Made by a program: the position numbers and the translations under genes | Assembly (NCBI RefSeq): GCF_029227915.1 | Contig: NC_079877.1 | Span: 31,895,851-31,959,850 of the forward strand | Source of the DNA: Hydractinia symbiolongicarpus | Taxonomy: Eukaryota; Cnidaria; Hydrozoa; Anthoathecata; Hydractiniidae | DNA: 64,000 bases | Direction of reading: 5' to 3' | The notes under the pieces: generated by a model | The model's database searches: none | What the model saw: the letters and a program-made list of their open reading frames with translations, nothing else | Told to the model about the DNA's origin: nothing | In this document: positions 35,261-48,649 of the stretch, in pieces | How the letters are laid out: every line of letters starts with the position of its first letter | Numbering within the stretch: position 1 is the first letter of the stretch

Positions 35261-36752
35261 ACCACAGGGCCCAGTGTAATCGCTGTGTTCCAGCAATCAT
35301 GTCAAATTAGGAATAATGTTGTTTCTTTTAGTCAAAATGGCTCATTTATTACATTAATAAGGTCAAAGTCCAAAATCAGTTCAATTAAGTCCCACAGTCA
35401 ATCGTTTCGCTGTTGAAAGCGATACAACTTAGTAATATCGGAAGAAAATCACTAAATACATGTTGGTACGAATATGTGACCCAACCGTTGTAACTCAAAC
35501 GGATTGACACCGTTAGAAAGTCAATGAAATGTACTTTTTGAAGCTGTCTCTTTTTCTTCAGCGCGAACTAACGGCTAGGATTGGTCCCACAGTAAAAAAT
35601 GACTTATTTATCTTAATTTTTAAATAAAGCGCTACCACAACGCCCAGTGTAATCGCTGAGTTCCAGCAATCATGTCAAATTAGGAATAATGTTGTTTCTT
35701 TTAGTCAAAATGGCTCATTTATTACATTAATAAGGTCAAAGTCCAAAATCAGTTCAATTAAGTCCCACAGTCAATCGTTTCGCTGTTGAAAGCGATACAA
35801 CTTAGTAATATCGGAAGAAAATCACTAAATACATGTTGGTACGAATGAGTGACGCAACCGTTGTAACTCAAACGGATTGACACCGTTAGAAAATCAATGA
35901 AATTTAGTTTTAGAAACTGTCTCTATTTCTTCAGCGCGCGATAACGGCTATGATTGGTCCCACAGTATAAAGTGACTTATTTATCTTAATTTTTAAATAA
36001 AGCGCTACCACAGGGCCCAGTGTAATCGCTGTGTTCCAGCAATCATGTCAAATTAGGAATAATGTTGTTTCTTTTAGTCAAAATGGCTCATTTATTACAT
36101 TAATAAGGTCAAAGTCCAAAATCAGTTCAATTAAGTCCCACAGTCAATCGTTTCGCTGTTGAAAGCGATACAACTTAGTAATATCGGAAGAAAATCACTA
36201 AATACATGTTGGTACGAATATGTGACCCAACCGTTGTAACTCAAACGGATTGACACCGTTAGAAAGTCAATGAAATGTACTTTTTGAAGCTGTCTCTTTT
36301 TCTTCAGCGCGAACTAACGGCTAGGATTGGTCCCACAGTAAAAAATGACTTATTTATCTTAATTTTTAAATAAAGCGCTACCACAACGCCCAGTGTAATC
36401 GCTGAGTTCCAGCAATCATGTCAAATTAGGAATAATGTTGTTTCTTTTAGTCAAAATGGCTCATTTATTACATTAATAAGGTCAAACTCCAAAATCAGTT
36501 CAATTAAGTCCCACAGTCAATCGTTTCGCTGTTGAAAGCGATACAACTTAGTAATATCGGAAGAAAATCACTAAATACATGTTGGTACGAATGAGTGACG
36601 CAACCGTTGTAACTCAAACGGATTGACACCGTTAGAAAATCAATGAAATTTAGTTTTAGAAACTGTCTCTATTTCTTCAGCGCGCGATAACGGCTATGAT
36701 TGGTCCCACAGTATAAAGTGACTTATTTATCTTAATTTTTAAATAAAGCCTT
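35261..36752 (+). repeat. Higher-order repeat, dimer of 746 bp, 2 copies
   Basis: ACCACAGGGCCCAG at 35261 recurs at 36007, GTACTTTTTGAAGC at about 35531 recurs at 36277, and the B-type 5' half with GGCTATGATTGG recurs, all at an offset of 746 bp. Four consecutive monomers share the same second half (TTAGGAATAATGTTG, TTACATTAATAAGG), although their first halves alternate between A-variant/B and D types. This is local homogenisation of half a monomer. Confidence 0.85.
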
Positions 36753-39615
36753 ACCACAGCGACCAGTGTAATCGCTGAGTTCCAGCAATCATGTCAAATT
36801 AAGAAGAATATCATTTCTTGTTGTCAAAATGACTCATTTATCACATTTATAAGGTCAAAGTCCAAAATCAGTTCAATTAAGTCCCACAGTCAATCGTTTC
36901 ACTGTTGAAAGCGATACAACTTAGTAATATCGGAAAAAAATCACTAAATACATGTTGGTACGAATATGTGACCCAACCGTTGTAACTCAAACGGATTGAC
37001 ACCGTTAGAAAGTCAATGAAATGTACTTTTTGAAGCTGTCTCTATTTTTTTAGCGCGAACTAACGGCTAGTATTGGTGCCACAGTAAAAAATGACTTATT
37101 TATCTAAATTTTTAAAAATGCGCAACCACAGAGCCTAATGTAATCGCTGAATTCCAGCAATCATGTCAAATTAAGAAGAATGTTATTCCTTGGAGACCTA
37201 TTGCCTCATTTATCACATCTATAAGGTCACAGTCCTGAATCAGTTCAAATAATTCCCACAGTCAATCGTTTCACTGTTAAAAGCGATACAACTTAGTAAT
37301 ACGGAAGAAAATCACTAAATACATTTTGGTACGAATATGTGACGCAACTGTTGTAACTCAAACGGATTGACACCGTTAGAAAGTCAATGAAATGTGGTTT
37401 TTGAAACTGTCTCTATTTCTTCAGCGCGCGATAACGGCTAGGATTGGTCCCACAGTAAAAAAAGACTTACTTATCTTAATTTTTAAATAAAGCGCTACCA
37501 CATCGCCCAGTGTAATCGCTGAGTTCCAGCAGTCAGGTCAAATTAAGAAGAATGTTATTTCTTGGAGTCCAATTGTCTCATTATAACATTTATAAGGTCA
37601 AAGTCCAAAATCAGTTCAATTAAGTCGCACAGTCAAACGTTTCACAGTTAAAAGCGATGCAACCTAGTAATATCCGAAAACTTTCGCTAAATACATGTTG
37701 GTACGAATATGTGACGCAACCGTTGTAACTCAAACGGATTGACACCGTTAGAAAGTCAATGAAATGTACTTTTTGAAGCTGTCTCTATTTCTTTAGCGCG
37801 AACTAACGGCTAGTATTGGTGCCACAGTAAAAAATGACTTATTTATCTAAATTTTTAAATAAAGCGCCACCACAGCGCCCAGTGTAATCGCTGAGTTCCA
37901 GCAATCATGTCAAATTAAGAAGAATATCATTTCTTGTAGTCAAAATGACTCATTTATCTCATTTTTAAGGTCAAAGTCCAAAATCAGTTCAATTAAGTCC
38001 CACAGTCAAACGTTTCACTGTTGAAAGCGATACAACTTAGTAATATCGGAAAAAAATCACTAAATACATGTTGGTACGAATGAGTGACGCAACCGTTGTA
38101 ACTCAAACGGATTGACACCGTTAGAAAGTCAATGAAATGTAGTTTTTGAAACTGTCTCTACTTCTTCTGCGCGCGATAACGGCTAGGATTGTTTCCACAG
38201 TAATAAATGACTTATTTATCTTAACTTTTAAACAAAGCGCTACCACAGCGCCCAGTGTAATCGCTGAGTTCCAGCAATCATGTCAAATTAAGAAGAATAT
38301 CATTTCTTGTAGTCAAAATGACTCATTTATCACATTTATAAGGTCAAAGTCCAAAATCAGTTCAATTAAGTCCCACAGTCAATCGTTTCACTGTTGAAAG
38401 CGATACAACTTAGTAATATCGGAAAAAAATCACTAAATACATGTTGGTACGAATATGTGACGCAACCGTTGTAACTCAAACGGATTGACACCGTTAGAAA
38501 GTCAATGAAATATACTTTTTGAAGCTGTCTCTATTTCTTTAGCGCGAACTAACGGCTAGTATTGGTGCCACAGTAAAAAATGACTTATTTATCTAAATTT
38601 TTAAAAAAGCGCAACCACAGAGCCTAATGTAATCGCTGAATTCCAGCAATCATGTCAAATTAAGAAGAATGTTATTCCTTGGAGACCTATTGCCTCATTT
38701 ATCACATCTATAAGGTCACAGTCCTGAATCAGTTCAAATAATTCCCACAGTCAATCGTTTCACTGTTAAAAGCGATACAACTTAGTAATACCGAAGAAAA
38801 TCACTAAATACATTTTGGTACGAATATGTGACGCAACTGTTGTAACTCAAGCGGATTGACACCGTTAGAAATTCAATGAAATGTGGTTTTTGAAACTGTC
38901 TCTAGTTCTTCAGCGCGCGATAACGGCCAGTATTGGTCCCACAGTAAAAAAAGACTTACTTATCTTAATTTTTAAATAAAGCGCTACCACATCGCCCAGT
39001 GTAATCGCTGAGTTCCAGCAGTCATGTCAAATTAAGAATGATGTTATTTCTTGGAGTCCAATTGTCTCATTATAACATTTATAAGGTCAAAGTCCAAAAT
39101 CAGTTCAATTAAGTCGCACAGTCAAACGTTTTACAGTTAAAAGCGATGCAACCTAGTAATATCCGAAAACTTTCGCTAAATACATGTTGGTACGAATATG
39201 TGACGCAACCGTTGTAACTCAAACGGAATTATACCGCCAAGAAATCAATGAAATGTAGTTTTTGAGAATGTCTTTATTTCTTCAGCGCGTGCTAACGGCC
39301 AGGATTGGTCCCACAGTAGGAAAATCTTATTTATCTAAATTTTTAAATAAAGCGCTACCGCAGAGCCTAATGTAACCGCTAAATTCCAGCAATCATATCA
39401 AATTAAGAAGAATGTTATTCCTTGGAGACCAATTGGCGCATTAATCACATTTATAAGGTCACAGTCCAGAATCAGTTGAATTAATTCCCACGGTCAATCG
39501 TTTCACTGTTAAAAGCGATACAACTTAGTAATATCGGAAGGAAATCACTAAATACATGTTGGTACGAATATGTGACGCAACCGTTGTAACTCAAACGGAT
39601 TGACACCGTTAGAAA
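36753..39615 (+). repeat. 373-bp satellite, second B-C-G-hybrid-A series
   Basis: The monomer order (end of B, C, G, C/A hybrid, A, C, G, E) repeats the series seen at 27323-32534, with the same diagnostic variants (AGTATTGGTGCC, TGTCTCATTATAAC, GAATGAGTGACG). It is a dispersed copy of the HOR family about 7 kb away. No gene or other element is present. Confidence 0.85.
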
Positions 39616-42600
39616 GTCAATGAAATGTAGTTTTTGAAACTGTTTCTACTTCTTCAGCGCGCGATAACGGCTAGGATTGTTTTCACAGTAATAAATGACT
39701 TATTTATCTTAACTTTTAAACAAAGCGCTACCATAGCGCCCAGTGTAATCGCTGAGTTCCAGCAATCATGTCAAATTAAGAAGAATATCATTTCTTTTAG
39801 TCAAAATGACTCATTTATCTTATTTATAAGGTCAAAGTCCAAAATCAGTTCAATTAAGTCGCACAGTCAAACGTTTCACAGTTAAAAGCGATGCAACCTA
39901 GTAATATCCGAATACTTTCGCTAAATACATGTTGGTACGAATATGTGACGCAACCGTTGTAACTCAAACGGAATTATACCGCCAAGAAATCAATGAAATG
40001 TAGTTTTTGAGAATGTCTTTATTTCTTCAGCGCGTGCTAACGGCCAGGATTGGTCCCACAGTAGGAAAATCTTATTTATCTAAATTTTTAAATAAAGCGT
40101 TACCGCAGAGCCTAATGTAACCGCTAAAATCCAGCAATCATATCAAACTAAGAAGAACGTTATTCCTTGGAGACCAATTGGCGCATTAATCAAATTTATA
40201 AGGTCACAGTCCAGAATCAGTTGAATTAAGTCCCACAGTCAATCGTTTCACTGTTGAAAGCGATACAACTTAGTAATATCGGAAAAAAATCACTAAGTAC
40301 ATGTTGGTACGAATGTGTGACGCAACCGTTGTAAGTCAAGCGGATTGACATCGTTAGAAAATCAATGAAATGGAGTTTTTGAAACTGTCTCTATATCTTC
40401 AGCGCGCGCTAACGGCTAGGATTGTTCCCACAGTAAAAATGACTTATTTATCTGAAGTTTTAAATGAATCGCTACCACAGGGTGTTCAGTGTAATTGCTG
40501 AGTTCCGGCAATCATGTCAAATTAAGAAGAATGTTCTTTCTTGGAGTCCAATTGTCTCATTTATCACACTTATGAGGTCACAGTCCAAAGTTAGTTCAAT
40601 TAAGTCCCACAGTCAATCGTTTCACTGTTAGAAGCGATGCAACCTAGTAATATCAGAAAAATATCGCTAAATACATGTTGGTACGAATATGTGACCCAAC
40701 CGTTGTAACTCAAACGGATTGACACCGTTAGAAAGTCAATGAAATGTACTTTTTGAAGCTGTCTCTTTTTCTTCAGCGTGAACTAACGGCTAGGATTGGT
40801 CCCACAGTAAAAAATGACTTATTTATCTTAATTTTTAAATAAAGCGCTACCACAGCGCCCAGTGTAATCGCTGAGTTCCAGCAATCATGTCAAATTAGGA
40901 AGAATGTTATTTCTTGGAGTCCAATTGTCTCACGTATTACATATATAAGGTGAAAGTCCAAAATCAGTTCAATTAAGTCGCACAGCCAAACGTTTCACAG
41001 TTAAAAGCGATGCAACCTAGTAATATCCGAATACTTTCGCTAAATACATGTTGGTACGAATATGTGACGCAACCGTTGTAACTCAAACGGAATTATACCG
41101 CCAAGAAATCAATGAAATGTAGTTTTTAAGAATGTCTTTATTTCTTCAGCGTGTGCTAACGGCCAGGATTGGTCCCACAGTAGGAAAATCTTATTTATCT
41201 AAATTTTTAAATAAAGCGCTACCGCAGAGCCTAATGTAACCGCTAAATTCCAGCAATCATATCAAATTAAGAAGAACGTTATTCCTTGGAGACCAATTGG
41301 CGCATTAATCAAATTTATAAGGTCACAGTCCAGAATCAGTTGAATTAATTCCCACGGTCAATCGTTTCACTGTTAAAAGCGATACAACTTAGTAATATCG
41401 GAAGGAAATCACTAAATACATGTTGGTACGAATATGTGACGCAACCGTTGTAACTCAAACGGATTGACACCGTTAGAAAGTCAATGAAATGTAGTTTTTG
41501 AAACTGTCTCTACTTCTTCAGCGCGCGATAACGGCTAGGATTGTTTCCACAGTAATAAATGACTTATTTATCTTAACTTTTAAACAAAGCGCTACCACAG
41601 CGCCCAGTGTAATCGCTGAGTTCCAGCAATCATGTCAAATTAAGAAGAATATCATTTCTTTTAGTCAAAATGACTCATTTATCTTATTTATAAGGTCAAA
41701 GTCCAAAATCAGTTCAATTAAGTCGCACAGTCAAACGTTTCACAGTTAAAAGCGATGCAACCTAGTAATATCCGAATACTTTCGCTAAATACATGTTGGT
41801 ACGAATATGTGACGCAACCGTTGTAACTCAAACGGAATTATACCGCCAAGAAATCAATGAAATGTAGTTTTTGAGAATGTCTTTATTTCTTCAGCGCGTG
41901 CTAACGGCCAGGATTGGTCCCACAGTAGGAAAATCTTATTTATCTAAATTTTTAAATAAAGCGTTACCGCAGAGCCTAATGTAACCGCTAAAATCCAGCA
42001 ATCATATCAAACTAAGAAGAACGTTATTCCTTGGAGACCAATTGGCGCATTAATCAAATTTATAAGGTCACAGTCCAGAATCAGTTGAATTAAGTCCCAC
42101 AGTCAATCGTTTCACTGTTGAAAGCGATACAACTTAGTAATATCGGAAAAAAATCACTAAGTACATGTTGGTACGAATGTGTGACGCAACCGTTGTAAGT
42201 CAAGCGGATTGACATCGTTAGAAAATCAATGAAATGGAGTTTTTGAAACTGTCTCTATATCTTCAGCGCGCGCTAACGGCTAGGATTGTTCCCACAGTAA
42301 AAATGACTTATTTATCTGAAGTTTTAAATGAATCGCTACCACAGGGTGTTCAGTGTAATTGCTGAGTTCCGGCAATCATGTCAAATTAAGAAGAATGTTC
42401 TTTCTTGGAGTCCAATTGTCTCATTTATCACACTTATGAGGTCACAGTCCAAAGTTAGTTCAATTAAGTCCCACAGTCAATCGTTTCACTGTTAGAAGCG
42501 ATGCAACCTAGTAATATCAGAAAAATATCGCTAAATACATGTTGGTACGAATATGTGACCCAACCGTTGTAACTCAAACGGATTGACACCGTTAGAAAGT

Positions 42601-43343
42601 CAATGAAATGTACTTTTTGAAGCTGTCTCTTTTTCTTCAGCGTGAACTAACGGCTAGGATTGGTCCCACAGTAAAAAATGACTTATTTATCTTAATTTTT
42701 AAATAAAGCGCTACCACAGCGCCCAGTGTAATCGCTGAGTTCCAGCAATCATGTCAAATTAGGAAGAATGTTATTTCTTGGAGTCCAATTGTCTCACGTA
42801 TTACATATATAAGGTGAAAGTCCAAAATCAGTTCAATTAAGTCGCACAGCCAAACGTTTCACAGTTAAAAGCGATGCAACCTAGTAATATCCGAATACTT
42901 TCGCTAAATACATGTTGGTACGAATATGTGACGCAACCGTTGTAACTCAAACGGAATTATACCGCCAAGAAATCAATGAAATGTAGTTTTTAAGAATGTC
43001 TTTATTTCTTCAGCGTGTGCTAACGGCCAGGATTGGTCCCACAGTAGGAAAATCTTATTTATCTAAATTTTTAAATAAAGCGCTACCGCAGAGCCTAATG
43101 TAACCGCTAAATTCCAGCAATCATATCAAATTAAGAAGAACGTTATTCCTTGGAGACCAATTGGCGCATTAATCAAATTTATAAGGTCACAGTCCAGAAT
43201 CAGTTGAATTAATTCCCACGGTCAATCGTTTCACTGTTAAAAGCGATACAACTTAGTAATATCGGAAGGAAATCACTAAATACATGTTGGTACGAATATG
43301 TGACGCAACCGTTGTAACTCAAACGGATTGACACCGTTAGAAA
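39616..43343 (+). repeat. Higher-order repeat, 5-mer of 1,864 bp, 2 copies
   Basis: Copies at 39616-41479 and 41480-43343, order A, E, F, D, E, with anchor spacing exactly 1,864 bp on both sides. They are nearly identical; copy 1 has private changes in its first monomer (CTGTTTCTACTT, TTTTCACAG, CCATAGCG). Shared private variants (TTTATCTGAAG in F, TTTTTAAGAATG in the second E, GCACAGCCAAACG in D) show recent expansion from a unit like the single one at 32.5-34.4 kb. Confidence 0.92.
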
Positions 43344-46300
43344 GTCAATGAAATGTAGTTTTTGAAACTGTCTCTACTTCTTCAGCGCGCGATAACGGCT
43401 AGGATTGTTTCCACAGTAATAAATGACTTATTTATCTTAACTTTTAAACAAAGCGCTACCACAGCGCCCAGTGTAATCGCTGAGATCCAGCAATCATGTC
43501 AAATTAAGAAGAATATCATTTCTTGTAGTCAAAATGACTCATTTATCTAATTTAAAAGGTCAAAGTCCAAAATCAGTTCAATTAAGTCCCACAGTCAATC
43601 GTTTCACTGTTGAAAGCGATACAACTTAATAATATCGGAAAAAAATCACTAAATACATGTTGGTACGAATGTGTAACGCAACCGTTGTAACTCAAACGGA
43701 TTGACACCGTTAGAAAATCAATGAAATTTAGTTTTAGAAACTGTCTCTATTTCTTCAGCGCGCGATAACGGCTAGGATTGGTCCCACAGTAAAAAATGAC
43801 TTATTTATCTAAATTTTTAAATAACGCCTTACAACAGCGCCCAGTGTAACTGCTGAGTTCTAGCAATCATGTCAAATTAAGAAGAATATCATTTCTTGTA
43901 GTCAAAATGACTCATTTATCACATTTATAAGGTCAAAGTCCAAAATCAGTTCAATTAAGTCCCACAGTCAATCGTTTCACTGTTGAAAGCGATACAACTT
44001 AGTAATATCGGAAAAAAATCACAAAATACATGTTGGTACGAATGTGTGACGCAACCGTTGTAAGTCAAGCGGATTGACACCGTTAGAAAATCAATGAAAT
44101 GGAGTTTTTGAAACTGTCTCCATATCTTCAGCGCGCGCTAACGGCTAGGATTGTTCCCACAGTAAAAATGACTTATTTATCTAAATTTTTAAATGAATCG
44201 CTACAACAGGGTGTTCAGTGTAATTGCTGAGTTCCGGCAATCATGTCAAATTAAGATGAATGTTCTTTCGTGGAGTCCAATTGTCTCATTTATCACACTT
44301 ATGAGGTCACAGTCCAAAGTTATTTCAATTAAGTCCCACAGTCAATCGTTTCACTGTTAGAAGCGATGCAACCTAGTAATATCAGAAAAATATCACTAAT
44401 TACATGTTGGTACGAATATGTGACCCAACCGTTGTAACTCAAACGGATTGACACCGTTAGAAAGTCAATGAAATGTACTTTTTGAAGCTGTCTTTTTTTC
44501 TTCAGCGCGAACTAACGGCTAGGATTGGTCCCACAGTAAAAAATGACTTATTTATCTTAATTTTTAAATAAAGCGCTACCACAGCGCCCAGTGTAATCGC
44601 TGAGTTCCAGCAATCATGTCAAATTAAGAAGAATGTTATTTCTTGGAGTCCAATTGTCTCACTTATAACATTTATAAGGTGAAAGTCTAAAATCAGTTCA
44701 ATTAAGTCGCACAGTCAAACGTTTCACAGTTAAAAGCGATGCAACCTAGTAATATCCGAAGACTTTCGCTAAATACATGTTGGTACGAATATGTGACGCA
44801 ACTGTTGTAACTCAAACGGAATTATACCGCCAAGAAATCAATGAAATGTAGTTTTTGAGAATGTCTTTATTTTTTCAGCGCGTGCTAACGGCTAGGATTG
44901 GTCCCACAGTAGGAAAATCTTATTTATCTAAATTTTTAAATAAAGCGCTACCGCAGAGCCTAATGTAACCGCTGAATTGCAGCAATCATATCAAATTAAA
45001 AAGAATGTTATTCCTTGGAGACCAATTGGCGCATTAATCACATTTATAAGGTCACAGTCCAGAATCAGTTGAAATAATTCCCACGGTCAATCGTTTCACT
45101 GTTAAAAGCGATACAACTTAGTAATATCGGAAGGAAATCACTAAATACATGTTGGTACGAATGTGTGACGCAACCGTTGTAACTCAAACGGATTGACACC
45201 GTTAGAAAATCAATGAAATTTAGTTTTAGAAACTGTCTCTATTTCTTCAGCGCGCGATAACGGCTAGGATTGGTCCCACAGTAAAAAATGACTTATTTAT
45301 CTTAATTTTTAAATAAAGCCTTACAACAGCGCCCAGTGTAACTGCTGAGTTCTAGCAATCATGTCAAATTAAGAAGAATATCATTTCTTGTAGTCAAAAT
45401 GACTCATTTATCACATTTATAAGGTCAAAGTACAAAATCAGTTCAATTAAGTCCCACAGTCAATCGTTTCACTGTTGAAAGCGATACAACTTAGTAATAT
45501 CGGAAAAAAATCACTAAATACATGTTGGTACGAATATGTGACGCAACCGTTGTAACTCAAACGGATTGACACCGTTAGAAAATCAATGAAATTTAGTTTT
45601 AGAAACTGTCTCTATTTCTTCAGCGCGCGATAACGGCTAGGATTGGTCCCACAGTAAAAACTGACTTATTTATCTTAATTTTTAAATAAAGCCTTACCAC
45701 AGCGCCCAGTGTAATCGCTGAGTTCCAGCAATCATGTCAAATTAAGAAGAATATCATTTCTTTTAGTCAAAAGGACTCATTTATCACATTTATAAGGTCA
45801 AAGTCCAAAATCAGTTCAATTAAGTCCCACAGTCAATCGTTTCACTGTTGAAAGCGATACAACTTAGTAATATCGGAAAAAAATCACTAAATACATGTTG
45901 GTACGAATTGACGGATTGAAACCGTTAGAAATTCAATGAAATGTACTTTTTGAAGCTGTCTCTATTTGTTTAGCGCGAACTAACGGCTAGTATTGGTGCC
46001 ACAGTAAAAAATGACTTATTTATCTAAATTTTTAAAAAAGCGCAACCACAGAGCCTAATGTAATCGCTGAATTCCAGCAATCATGTCAAATTAAGAAGAA
46101 TGTTATTCCTTGGAGACCTATTGCCTCATTTATCACATTTATAAGGTCAAAGTCCAAAGTTAGTTCAATTAAGTCCCACAGTCAATCGTTTCACTGTTAG
46201 AAGCGATGCAACCTAGTAATATCAGAAAAATATCGCTAAATACATGTTGGTACGAATATGTGACGCAACCGTTGTAACTCAAACGGAATTATACCGCCAA

Positions 46301-48649
46301 GAAATCAATGAAATGTAGTTTTTGAGAATGTCTTTATTTCTTCAGCGTGTGCTAACGGCCAGGATTGGTCCCACAGTAGGAAAATCTTATTTATCTAAAT
46401 TTTTAAATAAAGCGCTACCGCAGAGCCTAATGTAACCGCTAAATTCCAGCAATCATATCAAATTAAGAAGAACGTTATTCCGTGGAGACCAATTGGCGCA
46501 TTATTCAAATTTATAAGGTCACAGTCCAGAATCAGTTGAATTAATTCCCACGGTCAATCGTTTCACTGTTAGAAGCGATACATCTTAGTAATATCGGAAG
46601 GAAATCACTAAATACATGTTGGTACGAATATGTGACGCAACCGTTGTAACTCAAACGGATTGACACCGTTAGAAAGTCAATGAAATGTAGTTTTTGAAAC
46701 TGTCTCTACTTCTTCAGCGCGCGATAACGGCAAGGATTGTTTCCACAGTAATAAATGACTTATTTATCTTAACTTTTAAACAAAGCGCTACCACAGCGCC
46801 CAGTGTAATCGCTGAGTTCCAGCAATCATGTCAAATTAAGAAGAATATCATTTCTTGTAGTCAAAATGACTCATTTATCTCATTTATAAGGTCAAAGTCC
46901 AAAATCAGTTCAATTAAGTCCCACAGTCAATCGTTTCACTGTTGAAAGCGATACAACTTAGTAATATCGGAAAAAAATCACTAAATACATGTTGGTACGA
47001 ATGTGTGACGCAACCGTTGTAAGTCAAGCGGATTGACACCGTTAGAAAATCAATGAAATGGAGTTTTTGAAACTGTCTCTATATCTTCAGCGCGCGCTAA
47101 CGGCTAGGATTGTTCCCACAGTAAAAATGACTTATTTATCTAAATTTTTAAATGAATCGCTACCACAGGGTGTTCAGTGTAATTGCTGAGTTCCGGCAAT
47201 CATGTCAAATTAAGATGAATGTTCTTTCTTGGAGTCCAATTGTCTCATTTATCACACTTATGAGGTCACAGTCCAAAGTTAATTCAATTAAGTCCCACAG
47301 TCAATCGTTTCACTGTTAGAAGCGATGCAACCCAGTAATATCAGAAAAATATCGCTAAATACATGTTGGTACGAATATGTGACCCAACCGTTGTAACTCA
47401 AACGGATTGACACCGTTAGAAAGTCAATGAAATGTACTTTTTGAAGCTGTCTCTTTTTCTTCAGCGCGAACTAACGGCTAGGATTGGTCCCACAGTAAAA
47501 AATGACTTATTTATCTTAATTTTTAAATAAAGCGCTACCACAGCGCCCAGTGTAATCGCTGAGTTCCAGCAATCATGTCAAATTAAGAAGAATGTTATTT
47601 CTTCGAGTCCAATTGTCTCACTTATAACATTTATAAGGTGAAAGTCTAAAATCAGTTCAATTAAGTCGCACAGTCAAACGTTTCACTATTAAAAGCGATA
47701 CAACTTAGTAATATCGGAAGGAAATCACTAATAACATGTTGGTACGAATATGTGACGCAACCGTTGTAACTCAAACGGATTGACACCGTTAGAAAGTCAA
47801 TGAAATGTAGTTTTTGAAACTGTCTCTACTTCTTCAGCGCGCGATAACGGCTAGGATTGTTTCCACAGTAATAAATGACTTATTTATCTTAACTTTTGAA
47901 CAAAGCGCTACCACAGCGCCCAGTGTAATCGCTGAGTTCCAGCAATCATGTCAAATTAAGAAGAATATCATTTCTTGTAGTCAAAATGACTCATTTATCT
48001 CATTTATAAGGTCAAAGTCCAAAATCAGTTCAATTAAGTCCCACAGTCAATCGTTTCACTGTTGAAAGCGATACAACTTAGTAATATCGGAAAAAAATCA
48101 CTAAATACATGTTGGTACGAATGCGTGACGCAACCGTTGTAACTCAAACGGATTGACACCGTTAGAAAATCAATGAAATTTAGTTTTAGAAACTGTCTCT
48201 ATTTCTTCAGCGCGCGATAACGGCTAGGATTGGTCCCACAGTAAAAAATGACTTATTTATCCTAATTTTTAAATAAAGCCTTACAACAGCGCCCGGTGTA
48301 ACTGCTGAGTTCTAGCAATCATGTCAAATTAAGAAGAATATCATTTCTTGTAGTCAAAATGACTCATTTATCACATTTATAAGGTCAAAGTCCAAAATCA
48401 GTTCAATTAAGTCCCACAGTCAATCGTTTCACTGTTGAAAGCGATACAACTTAGTAATATCGGAAAAAAATCACTAAATACATGTTGGTACGAATATGTG
48501 ACGCAACCGTTGTAACTCAAACGGATTGACACCGTTAGAAAATCAATGAAATTTAGTTTTAGAAACTGTGTCTATTTCTTTAGCGCGCGATAACGGCTAG
48601 GATTGGTCCCACAGTAAAAAATGACTTATTTATCTTAATTTTTAAATAA
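43344..48649 (+). repeat. 373-bp satellite, mixed monomers leading into the 7-mer family
   Basis: Order from 43344: A, B, F, D, E, B, B, C-variant with short linker, E, A, F, D/E mosaic, A, B, then a B monomer that switches to D. This includes the first short-linker C monomer (near 45909) and the mosaic monomer ending near 47790. No coding sequence. The 83-codon open stretches at A monomers (46694, 47814) have no ATG. Confidence 0.88.
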
